A stretch of DNA of 9,141 nucleotides from Candidatus Poseidoniaceae archaeon (GCA_028822955.1 JAPKCL010000064.1:1-9141); one strand, 5' to 3'. Counted from the stretch's first letter, positions 1 through 6,143 are shown. Program-made: numbers and translations. Notes: a model not told the origin generated them from the sequence alone.

Positions 1-1
1 A

Positions 2-79
2 ATCATAAACGTCCATGACTGTGGTTCAGGCTTTTGTGCTATAGTATCTCGTTTGGCAAATAGTCTAACTTCACGCTAA
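2..79 (+). other. Possible C-terminal tail of a gene entering from the left
   Basis: Frame 2 is open from the window edge to a TAA at 77-79 and would give 25 residues beginning IINVHDCGSG and ending LTSR. If real, it is the end of a plus-strand gene converging on the phosphatidyltransferase that ends at 126. Twenty-five open codons can easily occur by chance and I recognise no family, so this is only a possibility. The rest of 1-125 holds no tRNA fold, clear terminator or other feature that I can see. Confidence 0.15.
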
Positions 80-125
80 ACAATCATGTCTCTAGTAGAG
101 GGGTGTGGAGCGTAGTATCTGCATT

Positions 126-902
126 TCATCCGAGCCGACTTCGTATGATAACAGCAGCCATCAACAATCCATTGACACCTAGAATCAAATGTGGTAGGAA
201 GTCGAGATTCTGCGTAAGTGCAAGTCCAAAGATGAGTATTGATTGCATGCCGTAGCCGAGTGAAGAAGAAGCAGTCAATTCAAACAGTAATTTCTTCGAA
301 CCTTTTCCGGTCAACGTGGAAATAATACTGTCTTGCCAACTGAAAAACACGAGGTATATTGTGTGAAAAATATTCACATTACGTTGGCTCTCCCATGGTT
401 GAGCAACGGGACGAATACGCTCATCAATTCGGCTTGTTGAGTCACCCAAGCCCAAGACTCTCATCCGTATTGAAAAATGGTTAAACAATGAATACTGAAA
501 CAATACGGCTAAAATCATGAGTGAAGTTAAGCCGATTCCCCAAGCCAAAAGGCTTCCAAATGCCCACATAACAGCAATCAATCCAATCGTGTCAGCCACA
601 GTATCCCAATACCTTCCAACGTGAGATGGCCGTTCACGAATACGGGCTAATTCACCATCAACCGCATCGAGCACTCCTTTGATGATTAACAGAAAGCAAC
701 CTTCTCTTGTGTGCCCCTCGAAAATGAGCCAAGCGCAGAACAAGGAAAGTACGAAATGAAGATTGGTGACCTGTATCACTGATACTGGTTTATCTTTCAA
801 GAAGTTAGCAAGAATTCGAGCAAATGGCCTGCCCCATTCTGATAAATCAATGACATTGCTTTTGCCGTATTTTCTTTTAGTCACAGATACGCCCTTATCC
901 AT
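126..902 (-). CDS. CDP-alcohol phosphatidyltransferase family membrane protein
   Basis: This 258-residue integral membrane enzyme belongs to the family that moves a phosphate-linked lipid from a CDP-activated donor to an alcohol (inositol phosphate, glycerol phosphate, serine or similar), the head-group step of polar lipid synthesis. The full signature D-x2-DG-x2-AR-x8-G-x3-D-x3-D is present: D79, D82, G83, A86, R87, G96, D100 and D104. The aspartates bind the metal and D104 would be the catalytic base by analogy with solved family members. Hydrophobic segments lie near residues 44-62, 105-140, 180-190, 212-230 and 235-253. The ATG start gives a charged N-terminus before the first segment; no convincing Shine-Dalgarno or TATA box precedes it. 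The acceptor alcohol cannot be read from the sequence. It stands alone on its strand, divergent from the HEAT-like gene, and sampled lines are AT-rich compared with the ribosomal and RmuC genes. Confidence 0.9.
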   Translation of the reverse strand: MDKGVSVTKRKYGKSNVIDLSEWGRPFARILANFLKDKPVSVIQVTNLHFVLSLFCAWLIFEGHTREGCFLLIIKGVLDAVDGELARIRERPSHVGRYWDTVADTIGLIAVMWAFGSLLAWGIGLTSLMILAVLFQYSLFNHFSIRMRVLGLGDSTSRIDERIRPVAQPWESQRNVNIFHTIYLVFFSWQDSIISTLTGKGSKKLLFELTASSSLGYGMQSILIFGLALTQNLDFLPHLILGVNGLLMAAVIIRSRLG

Positions 903-1108
903 TCCTGCGGCACATTACACATAGGTATTGAGTATGAAAGTAACTCACATATCCCTACCTTATCGCCTTTGAGATTAGCCGTGAAGCCTCGTTCTTACGC
1001 AGTTCATAGAATTTAATTTGTACGATTAAGTCCTGTTCTCGACAGTCATAGCGAGACTGCGCATATCATTTTGACTTTTTTATTAAGAGTTGAATTCTAG
1101 ATTGAGTG
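903..1108. promoter_or_regulatory. Divergent intergenic region
   Basis: These roughly 200 bases separate the divergent phosphatidyltransferase and HEAT-like genes and must hold both promoters. The plus-side TATA box is clear and listed separately; none is convincing for the minus gene. An inverted repeat CAGTC (1043-1047) / GACTG (1055-1059) with a 7-base spacer lies about 17 bases upstream of that TATA box, where a regulator could bind. It is short enough to be chance. No tRNA or plausible small gene was seen here. Confidence 0.45.
1076..1086 (+). promoter_or_regulatory. TATA box of the HEAT-like gene
   Basis: The sequence TTTTTTATTAA resembles the archaeal box A and is centred 28 bases before the ATG at 1109. 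That distance puts the transcription start at or within a few bases of the start codon, so the transcript is probably leaderless. This fits the absence of a Shine-Dalgarno motif before 1109. Confidence 0.6.
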
Positions 1109-2650
1109 ATGATCCTTAAGACGCCCTTTGGACTTCTTAAATCTCCACTTCGTGTAGATAAAAATAGAATTGATGCGGTGCAGCGCGCTTTACGTTGGTG
1201 TGAAACGATGCTCCCAGGGAGTCTTTGGACGCCGAAATCTGTTGGACACAAAATTTCACTTCAGCGGACCATTAATGAACAATTGATTGAAGTTTTTCCG
1301 CTTGAAGCCGCCTTTCTTGACCTTGGAATGAAATCACGCTTCATCGCAGCCCACCTCCCGATTCATCTCAACAATTCGAACGCATGTGTACGTTCAACAC
1401 ATTATCATCCTCGGCCTTTGCACACCGATATGATTGCCAGTGTAATTTTACTCTTGGGCTGTGCTGAATTCAATCCTGCCGAAGTTCCAAGTACGCTACG
1501 CTCGATTCTCACCGTAGAACAACTTGCTGCACTCCCCCCTCCCCCTCCTCGTGCACCCTATGTTCCTGCGCCGGTGTTGGATAGTTACCCTCTTACAATG
1601 ACTGATGCTGAAGCACGCGAATTTTTTCTTTCAACCCCAGAACCTGATTGGCGTCATCATGCTGACCGTTTATCTGCTCATTTACAACCAAATACGCTCC
1701 GTTGGGTTTTGTTTCATTTGATAGGAACTCATCCTTCTACGGCTGCGTCCACCTGGGCGATTGAAAGACTCTATGTCGAAAGAGGCCTCTTTCCGTATGC
1801 AGACATCGTACAGGCTCTTTCCCACCCAAACATGCCGGTTCGCTCATGGGCAGTAATGAATCTCCATTCAGATGACGAAAAAGCAATCCTTGAATTGTTA
1901 AAACCGATGCGTTATGATGAAAACCCGTTGGTGACTCAGAAAGTATTGACTCGAATACGAGGGTTTGCCCTTTCAGATGAAGAGAAAATCGAATTGATAA
2001 CTCCCTTATTCAATTCGGGCCGTTATCGAGGTGTGGCCATTATTCATCTGGGTCATCTTTCACTCAAACCAATTCGTAAGTTCGAGATATTGACACCGTT
2101 TCTTACAAGTATGAACACCGACGAAGTCATCTCAGCGATTCGAGGACTCCGTGATTCAGGCAGTGAACAAACTGAACAAGCATTGATTCAATGTTTTGAC
2201 CACGAGAATCGCTTAGTCCTCAGGTGCTTACTCCAATCCGTTGCGTCATTTGGGCCATGGTTTGAACCGTATGCACAACACCTGAGTACCATTCCAGAAT
2301 TATTTTACGATGTATTGAAAGCGATGAAACGGTCCTATGGCTTCAATCAAGTGCCGATTATTGGAGCAATCATCGATGGTGAACGGAACAGCATTGTTGT
2401 TCGAGGCTTAGCCCTTTTATCGAATATTCATTCAAATGAATCAATCGAAATTTTGGGCTCATACCTTTTGACTCATGAATCACGATACATCCGGCGTCAT
2501 GCTGCAGAATACATCGGTGAAGCAGGTCTTCTCCTAGGATTGCCCTTCCTTCATCAAGCCAGTAGTGATCTCTCAAACGGCGTTCGAACATCAGCAAAGT
2601 GTTCCGTGGAGATGATTATCAAAGCCGAAAACTCGTTTCGAAATGATTAA
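1109..2650 (+). CDS. HEAT-repeat-like (alpha-solenoid) protein, function unknown
   Basis: This encodes 513 residues from ATG 1109; a GTG directly before it (1106) would add one residue. The TATA box spacing points to a leaderless message starting about here. There is no signal peptide or membrane segment, so the protein is probably cytoplasmic. Roughly the first 135 residues are a region I do not recognise, rich in His and Arg around residues 95-105. A proline-rich linker follows, with five consecutive prolines near residues 143-147. From about residue 195 to the end there are repeated helical pairs with the small-hydrophobic spacing of HEAT repeats, for example around 230-250 (HPNMPVRSWAVMNL), 335-375 and 455-505. 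Such folds are usually binding scaffolds. No catalytic motif is visible. The stop overlaps the convergent methyltransferase stop. I am confident this is a gene, moderately confident of the fold, and cannot name a partner. Confidence 0.8.
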   Translation: MILKTPFGLLKSPLRVDKNRIDAVQRALRWCETMLPGSLWTPKSVGHKISLQRTINEQLIEVFPLEAAFLDLGMKSRFIAAHLPIHLNNSNACVRSTHYHPRPLHTDMIASVILLLGCAEFNPAEVPSTLRSILTVEQLAALPPPPPRAPYVPAPVLDSYPLTMTDAEAREFFLSTPEPDWRHHADRLSAHLQPNTLRWVLFHLIGTHPSTAASTWAIERLYVERGLFPYADIVQALSHPNMPVRSWAVMNLHSDDEKAILELLKPMRYDENPLVTQKVLTRIRGFALSDEEKIELITPLFNSGRYRGVAIIHLGHLSLKPIRKFEILTPFLTSMNTDEVISAIRGLRDSGSEQTEQALIQCFDHENRLVLRCLLQSVASFGPWFEPYAQHLSTIPELFYDVLKAMKRSYGFNQVPIIGAIIDGERNSIVVRGLALLSNIHSNESIEILGSYLLTHESRYIRRHAAEYIGEAGLLLGLPFLHQASSDLSNGVRTSAKCSVEMIIKAENSFRND

Positions 2651-3357
2651 TCTTTCTTTAGATTCCGCTGACGTAGGGCTTCAACCGCTACGACACTGAC
2701 AGCAACTTGCAGATTGTATGAAGGGACGAATCCATCCATTGGCAATAACACACAAGCATTTGCCGCAGCTAAGACTTGTTCACTGATTCCCTCTTTTTCA
2801 GCCCCGACAACCAGCATGACATCACCGGTCAAATCTTCATCCCAGGGTCCATGCGTACCAACATCTTCTACCGCAATAATCCGAACGCCGTGGGTTTTTG
2901 CTGCTTTTAGAATTTCATCGGTTGTGCTGTAAACAACAGGGATAAATCGGTCTGCTCGCATACTTGAGCGACGAATGGTCCGACGCTCTTCATGGGTCTT
3001 TGATACGTTCAGAACAACAGCATCAGCGCCTGAGACTTCCGCGCACCGAATAGCAAATCCGAGGTTGGTTGAATAGGTGACGCCGTCGAAAAACCAGATC
3101 GTTCCACCACGCTCCAAGACTTCATCCAAATCTCCGTTAGGGATACGTCCTGTCAAAGCCAGAGCATCAACAAAACCATCTGCAGACATTCTCCAAAGGT
3201 CGTTAGTTGAACCTTCTTCAAGAGGAATCTTGAGTTGTTCACACAAACTTCGAATCTCCACAGTGTCCTTTTCTCGGTCGACTAAAACCATCTCGATGGC
3301 ATCGCCGGACAGAAGCGCAGCAAGTACTGCTTCTCTACCGGTAACCTGTCCTGCCAT
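2647..3357 (-). CDS. SpoU/TrmH-family RNA 2'-O-ribose methyltransferase
   Basis: This 236-residue protein is expected to transfer a methyl group from S-adenosylmethionine to a ribose 2'-OH in rRNA or tRNA. The three SPOUT-knot motifs are present. Motif 1 is around residues 91-115 (N98-L-G100 and R104). Motif 2 is GAEKEGIS at 186-192. Motif 3 is at 205-225 with LLPMDG and N215. The first 70 residues (TGREAVLAALLSG) look like the L30e-like substrate-binding domain that precedes the knot in RlmB-type enzymes, and the length matches that two-domain layout. The target nucleotide cannot be read from the sequence. The start ATG lies 50 bases from the divergent rhodanese gene and has no Shine-Dalgarno motif. 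The 3' end overlaps the HEAT-like gene by four bases. Confidence 0.9.
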   Translation of the reverse strand: MAGQVTGREAVLAALLSGDAIEMVLVDREKDTVEIRSLCEQLKIPLEEGSTNDLWRMSADGFVDALALTGRIPNGDLDEVLERGGTIWFFDGVTYSTNLGFAIRCAEVSGADAVVLNVSKTHEERRTIRRSSMRADRFIPVVYSTTDEILKAAKTHGVRIIAVEDVGTHGPWDEDLTGDVMLVVGAEKEGISEQVLAAANACVLLPMDGFVPSYNLQVAVSVVAVEALRQRNLKKD

Positions 3358-3373
3358 GATGTGGCGTGGGCCG

Positions 3374-3390
3374 TAGCACTCATGAGGCTA
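3374..3390. promoter_or_regulatory. Palindrome at the centre of a divergent promoter gap
   Basis: TAGC-A-CTCATGAG-GCTA is an inverted repeat with a perfect 8-base core (3379-3386). The 4-base arms are also complementary, with one extra A on the left side. The core is centred exactly midway between the methyltransferase start (3357) and the rhodanese start (3408). A site there could serve both genes as an operator, but no regulator is known. Confidence 0.35.
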
Positions 3391-3407
3391 TCCTCACTGG
3401 CAGGTCT

Positions 3408-3779
3408 ATGGCCAAAAAGCATAGTCCGAAATTCCTCGCCATTGTCGAAGCAGCACGCGCAGAAATTCCTGAATGCGAAGCAAAGGAATTACGAATGATG
3501 TTGGAGGATGGAAAACCCCTCGTAATATTCGATGTTCGAGAACGGCATGAATACGAAAACGGCCATCTGGCGGGCGCCGTTCACATCGGAAAAGGTGTAC
3601 TTGAACGAGACATCGAAAAGCATGAACTTGCTGACGACTCACGGATTGTATTGTACTGTGGCGGAGGCTTCCGAAGTGCAATCGCAGCCAAATCTCTCAA
3701 AGAAATGGGCTACAGTAATGCAATTTCTCTTTGGGGCGGCTGGCGCGGAATTCAAGCAGAAGGGTTGCCAATTGAGTGA
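3408..3779 (+). CDS. Single-domain rhodanese-like sulfurtransferase
   Basis: This 123-residue protein is one rhodanese domain, which carries sulfane sulfur as a persulfide on a cysteine and passes it to an acceptor. The active-site loop C84-GGGF-R89 is intact and has the six-residue length of sulfur-type rhodaneses rather than the longer Cdc25-type loop. The conserved entry motif DVRERHEY (42-49) and GHLAGAVHI (52-60) are also clear. There is no signal peptide. The ATG at 3408 is chosen; an in-frame GTG at 3366 would add 14 unrelated-looking residues and run through the palindrome of the divergent promoter gap. No good Shine-Dalgarno sits before 3408 (AGGT ends only two bases away). It lies upstream of L15e in the same direction. 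The physiological acceptor (thiolation, cyanide, persulfide) is unknown. Confidence 0.9.
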   Translation: MAKKHSPKFLAIVEAARAEIPECEAKELRMMLEDGKPLVIFDVRERHEYENGHLAGAVHIGKGVLERDIEKHELADDSRIVLYCGGGFRSAIAAKSLKEMGYSNAISLWGGWRGIQAEGLPIE

Positions 3780-3906
3780 AATTCCCAAGATAAAAACGGC
3801 AGCAGCACGCGTTTTACATCGTAATGGGAGACCGTTGACGCGTGGACAGACTCATAAAGGGGAGTTAAGTCGGCAGGATGCTGAGAAGCGCAGGTGTTCA
3901 TTATGA
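3772..3906 (+). CDS. Possible small basic protein between rhodanese and L15e
   Basis: A TTG at 3772, overlapping the rhodanese stop by eight bases, opens a 44-residue frame (MSEIPKIKTAAARVLHRNGR, then a Lys/Arg-rich tail ending KRRCSL). It ends at a TGA overlapping the L15e ATG as ATGA, an arrangement typical of coupled genes. A purine stretch (AGAAGGG) lies just upstream. Against it: TTG is a weak start, the codons include AGA, AGG, CGG and ATA which are rare in the neighbours, and any frame open to this point must end in that TGA because the L15e gene starts ATGA. The alternative is that these bases are the L15e leader. I recognise no family. Confidence 0.25.
   Translation: MSEIPKIKTAAARVLHRNGRPLTRGQTHKGELSRQDAEKRRCSL
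3806..3844 (+). repeat. Stem-forming inverted repeat upstream of L15e
   Basis: CACGCGT (3806-3812) can pair with ACGCGTG (3838-3844) as a perfect 7-base, GC-rich stem around a 25-base loop. A second perfect pair, AACGG (3795-3799) with CCGTT (3832-3836), overlaps it in the fold and would be an alternative structure or a pseudoknot. Both lie in the 123 bases between the rhodanese stop and the L15e start, where a regulatory leader of a ribosomal-protein gene could sit. Conservation has not been tested. Confidence 0.35.
3892..3896 (+). promoter_or_regulatory. Shine-Dalgarno motif of the L15e gene
   Basis: AGGTG sits six bases before the ATG at 3903 and matches part of the 16S anti-Shine-Dalgarno. 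This supports 3903 as the start over the in-frame GTG at 3894, which would lie inside the motif. Confidence 0.6.
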
Positions 3907-4505
3907 GTCGAGGATTGTATCAACACGTTCGGGACACTTGGAAGAAGCCAAAAGACGCTGTGCCTCACATGTTCCGCCAGACTCGCATGGCTCAATGGCG
4001 CCGCGAACCGGTCAATTGCAAGATTGAACGTCCTACTCGAATCGATGCAGCTCGTCGTATGGGCTACAAAGCCAAGCAAGGCGTTGTTGTCATCCGAACC
4101 CGAATCCGCCGTGGTGGACTTCGTAAGGGTAAGATTCACATGAAGCGTAAGCCAAGTAAGGCTGGTATCAAGAAGATCACCATGGCAAAGAACACGCAAC
4201 GTATGGCTGAAGAGCGTGTTGCACGTCACTTCCCGAACATGGAAGTTCTCAACTCGTACTGGGTTGGGCAAGACGGTAAGCACAAGTTCTACGAAGTCAT
4301 CCTTCTCGACACACATCATCCTTCTATCATCGCTGACAAGCAACTCGGTGTGTTCAGTGCAGCAAACGGAAACAAGTCCCATCGTGGACGAGTTTACCGT
4401 GGTAAGACCTCAGCTGGAAAGCGAGGACGTGGTCTGCACAACAAGGGTAAGGGCGCAGAGAAGTTGCGACCTTCACTCAAGGCAAACCTCAACCGTGGCA
4501 AGTGA
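3903..4505 (+). CDS. rpl15e: Large-subunit ribosomal protein L15e (eL15)
   Basis: This 200-residue, very basic protein is a structural component of the large ribosomal subunit and binds 23S rRNA. It exists in archaea and eukaryotes but not bacteria (it is unrelated to bacterial L15), so it sets the domain of the organism. Recognisable family blocks are the N-terminal YQHVRDTWKKP (residues 6-16), RMGYKAKQGVVVIRTRIRRG (52-71), NSYWVGQDGKHKFYEVILLD (about 117-136) and the C-terminal RGLHNKGKGAEKLRPS. Length is normal for the archaeal form and the gene is intact. The chosen ATG has a Shine-Dalgarno motif six bases upstream; an in-frame GTG at 3894 would add three residues. It follows the rhodanese gene and precedes rmuC. 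Sampled GC (about 53%) is higher than in the HEAT-like and ribbon-helix-helix genes. Confidence 0.98.
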   Translation: MSRGLYQHVRDTWKKPKDAVPHMFRQTRMAQWRREPVNCKIERPTRIDAARRMGYKAKQGVVVIRTRIRRGGLRKGKIHMKRKPSKAGIKKITMAKNTQRMAEERVARHFPNMEVLNSYWVGQDGKHKFYEVILLDTHHPSIIADKQLGVFSAANGNKSHRGRVYRGKTSAGKRGRGLHNKGKGAEKLRPSLKANLNRGK

Positions 4506-4522
4506 TTGAGCCTTTTGCTCAA
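4506..4522 (+). repeat. Hairpin directly after the L15e stop
   Basis: TTGAGC-CTTTT-GCTCAA is a perfect 6-base stem with a 5-base loop starting on the base after the TGA. No U-run follows, so it is not a bacterial-type terminator. Archaeal termination relies mainly on U-rich tracts, so a role in mRNA 3'-end stability or processing is more likely than termination itself. Confidence 0.4.
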
Positions 4523-4566
4523 CCCTGGCCAATGTCTTCAAGAAGTGTCGACGCTTTGTACAGTAC

Positions 4567-5799
4567 ATGGCAGGTTTGGCTGAATACGGATTGACGATAC
4601 TCGGTGTTGCTTTAGGCATTGGAATTGGATGGCTTTTGGCCAAGAACCGTTACTCTGGTGATGTGATTCGTGCGGAAGCACAAGTAACAGCAATCTCGCA
4701 GAGTAAAGAATCGATGTTGGCCCAGATGCAAAGTGTCGCAACCAACGTTGCTCGACAGAATTCTGAAGACTTTCTTCGATTGGCTGAAGAGCGGCTTGGA
4801 AAAGTCGAATCTGAGGCAGTGAAAGACCACGATGCACGAAAGAAAGAAGTCGAATCACTGGTTTCACCGATCAAAGAACATCTCGAAAAACTTGAGAAAG
4901 CCACCAGTGAGATGGAATTGAAACGTGAAGGTGCGTATCAAGGACTCAAGCGGACGGCAGACATGTTGCACAAACAAACCGTTGACTTGCGTGACACCAA
5001 TGTCCAACTTTCAACTGCACTCCGCGGCTCGGTCAAAGCTCGAGGAAACTGGGGCCAAGTTGCGCTCAAAAACATCGCAGAAGCCGCCGGTATGCTGGAA
5101 CATTGTGATTTTGATACCGAAGTTACGCTCAAATCCGGTAAAGGCGGAGCACGCGTTGACCTTTTGGCCAAGATTCCCAATGGTGGTTCGATCCCCGTCG
5201 ATTCCAAAGTACCCTTAGCAGCCTATTGGGATGGTCTTGAACTGGATGACGGTGAAGCACGTGCTGTTAAGATGAAAGAACACGCAAAAGCAGTGAAGAA
5301 GCATATCGACGACCTGGTGGACAGAGATTATCCACGCATGGTCGAAGGGGTTGACTTTACGGTCATGTTCATTCCTGCAGAACCGATACTTTCCACTGCC
5401 TTTGAATATGAGCCGTCATTGCAAGAATATGCATTCAGTAAGCATGTTCTGATTGTTACACCTGTAACCCTCATCGCTTTGTTACGAACCGTTGGTTTGT
5501 ATTGGCAACAACAATCCATGGCCGAAAACGCCAAAGAGATTCATTCCAGAGCGCGGGAATTCTATGATCGAGTATCCAAATTCAGTCAGGACCTCGCAAA
5601 AATGGGCCGAGGCATCAATACTGCAGTTGGTGCCTATAATGATGCAGTCGGCTCGTATGACAGTCGAGTCATTCCGAGTGGACGACGATTGGAGGAACTG
5701 AAAGTCACCGAAGGAGCCCAAAGGAAGTTAGCAGATTTACCGCCAGTGGCGGTTGCACAAACGGTCAAACAACTTACGTCCTCAACAGAAGAAGAGTGA
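4567..5799 (+). CDS. rmuC: RmuC-family DNA recombination protein (membrane-anchored, nuclease-like)
   Basis: This 410-residue protein has the standard RmuC layout. An N-terminal membrane helix spans residues 8-25, a long charged coiled-coil region about 35-150, and the RmuC domain about 155-370. In E. coli RmuC limits inversion-type rearrangements at short repeats; biochemical activity is poorly defined, but the core is assigned to the PD-(D/E)xK nuclease fold. Matching motifs are GNWG (160-163), GM at 175-176, R196-V-D198, and the near-invariant V211-DSKVPL with D212 and K214, followed by MFIPAEP (267-273) and VTPVTL. The position after GNWG is normally Glu in homologues I know (WGE) and is Gln164 here. 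The start is the ATG at 4567, 61 bases after L15e, without a clear Shine-Dalgarno. The stop abuts the convergent stop of the next gene. Confidence 0.93.
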   Translation: MAGLAEYGLTILGVALGIGIGWLLAKNRYSGDVIRAEAQVTAISQSKESMLAQMQSVATNVARQNSEDFLRLAEERLGKVESEAVKDHDARKKEVESLVSPIKEHLEKLEKATSEMELKREGAYQGLKRTADMLHKQTVDLRDTNVQLSTALRGSVKARGNWGQVALKNIAEAAGMLEHCDFDTEVTLKSGKGGARVDLLAKIPNGGSIPVDSKVPLAAYWDGLELDDGEARAVKMKEHAKAVKKHIDDLVDRDYPRMVEGVDFTVMFIPAEPILSTAFEYEPSLQEYAFSKHVLIVTPVTLIALLRTVGLYWQQQSMAENAKEIHSRAREFYDRVSKFSQDLAKMGRGINTAVGAYNDAVGSYDSRVIPSGRRLEELKVTEGAQRKLADLPPVAVAQTVKQLTSSTEEE

Positions 5800-6030
5800 T
5801 TAAACGGGTGTCTTGAAGCCCATTGCTCGAACAACACACCATCCGGCACGTGCTTCCCAAATGGTAAATGCACCACCAGCGATGCTTGCAGCAACAGCCC
5901 ACCAACCAAGTGCTGGTAGCAAGCCAATACCGACCAATATCGCTAATCCAAGACCAGCGGCAACACCTATAATTCCAACTCTTAGTCTTGCGGCTTTGCC
6001 AGCAGCGTCAATATTACACGTGAGTGCCAT
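5800..6030 (-). CDS. Small two-helix membrane protein, DUF2892/YgaP-like
   Basis: This 76-residue protein has two glycine- and alanine-rich membrane helices (about 18-38 and 42-57). A short N-terminal segment carries C5, and a C-terminal tail carries W64-C65 and ends GFKTPV. The layout of a Cys/Asn/Asp N-terminus, an Arg-containing stretch, two short helices and a Cys near a G-x-x-TP end resembles the DUF2892 membrane module, which in YgaP is fused to a rhodanese domain. The assignment is by pattern and only moderately sure. The ATG at 6030 is chosen because a TATA-like box lies about 24 bases upstream. A TTG at 6060 would add ten residues, but that extension would begin upstream of the TATA box and run through it. 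The TAA lies immediately next to the rmuC TGA with no gap. Confidence 0.7.
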   Translation of the reverse strand: MALTCNIDAAGKAARLRVGIIGVAAGLGLAILVGIGLLPALGWWAVAASIAGGAFTIWEARAGWCVVRAMGFKTPV

Positions 6031-6049
6031 GTCAAAGCGTTCCAGTTTG

Positions 6050-6058
6050 TAGTATATC
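6050..6058 (-). promoter_or_regulatory. TATA box of the small membrane protein gene
   Basis: Read on the minus strand this is GATATACTA, centred about 24 bases before the ATG at 6030. It implies a leaderless transcript and rules against the upstream TTG start. Confidence 0.55.
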
Positions 6059-6090
6059 AAGAAATGTTTTTCTTTACAGTTTCGAATAGT

Positions 6091-6125
6091 AACCCCTTTA
6101 TCAACGGGTTAGTTTAATTAAGGGG
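6091..6125. promoter_or_regulatory. Nested inverted repeats around the ribbon-helix-helix gene promoter
   Basis: CCCCTT (6093-6098) and AAGGGG (6120-6125) form a perfect 6-base inverted repeat. AACCC (6091-6095) and GGGTT (6106-6110) form a second one sharing its left arm. The right arm of the first overlaps the end of the TATA box of the downstream gene. Because that gene encodes a DNA-binding-type protein, these are candidate operator half-sites for autoregulation. That role is inference. Confidence 0.4.
6113..6121 (+). promoter_or_regulatory. TATA box of the ribbon-helix-helix gene
   Basis: TTTAATTAA matches archaeal box A well and is centred 27 bases before the ATG at 6144, so transcription should begin at or next to the start codon. 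It contains the palindrome TTAATTAA and overlaps the right arm of the inverted repeat AAGGGG. Confidence 0.65.
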
Positions 6126-6143
6126 GCAGGCCTTGGGTGAGTC

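Noticed and set aside
1..125. Possible tRNA or small RNA at the left edge.
   Set aside because: I looked on both strands for paired acceptor and T-arm patterns and found none that fold.
1066..1251. 61-residue minus-strand frame over the start of the HEAT-like gene.
   Set aside because: It is antisense to the gene and its TATA box, and the composition is not protein-like.
3532..3779. Plus-strand frame overlapping the rhodanese, which could suggest a frameshifted longer rhodanese continuing to 3906.
   Set aside because: The rhodanese frame is intact with all motifs and a normal length ending at 3779. The overlapping frame has no recognisable protein features in the shared part.
3852..4382. 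176-residue open frame on the minus strand across the L15e gene.
   Set aside because: It is fully antisense to a certain ribosomal-protein gene, and the predicted protein has no family features. The high Arg/Lys content of L15e tends to create long antisense frames.
4501..4530. Intrinsic terminator after L15e.
   Set aside because: The hairpin is real but no U-run follows it, and archaeal termination depends mainly on U-rich tracts, so it was recorded as a hairpin rather than a terminator.
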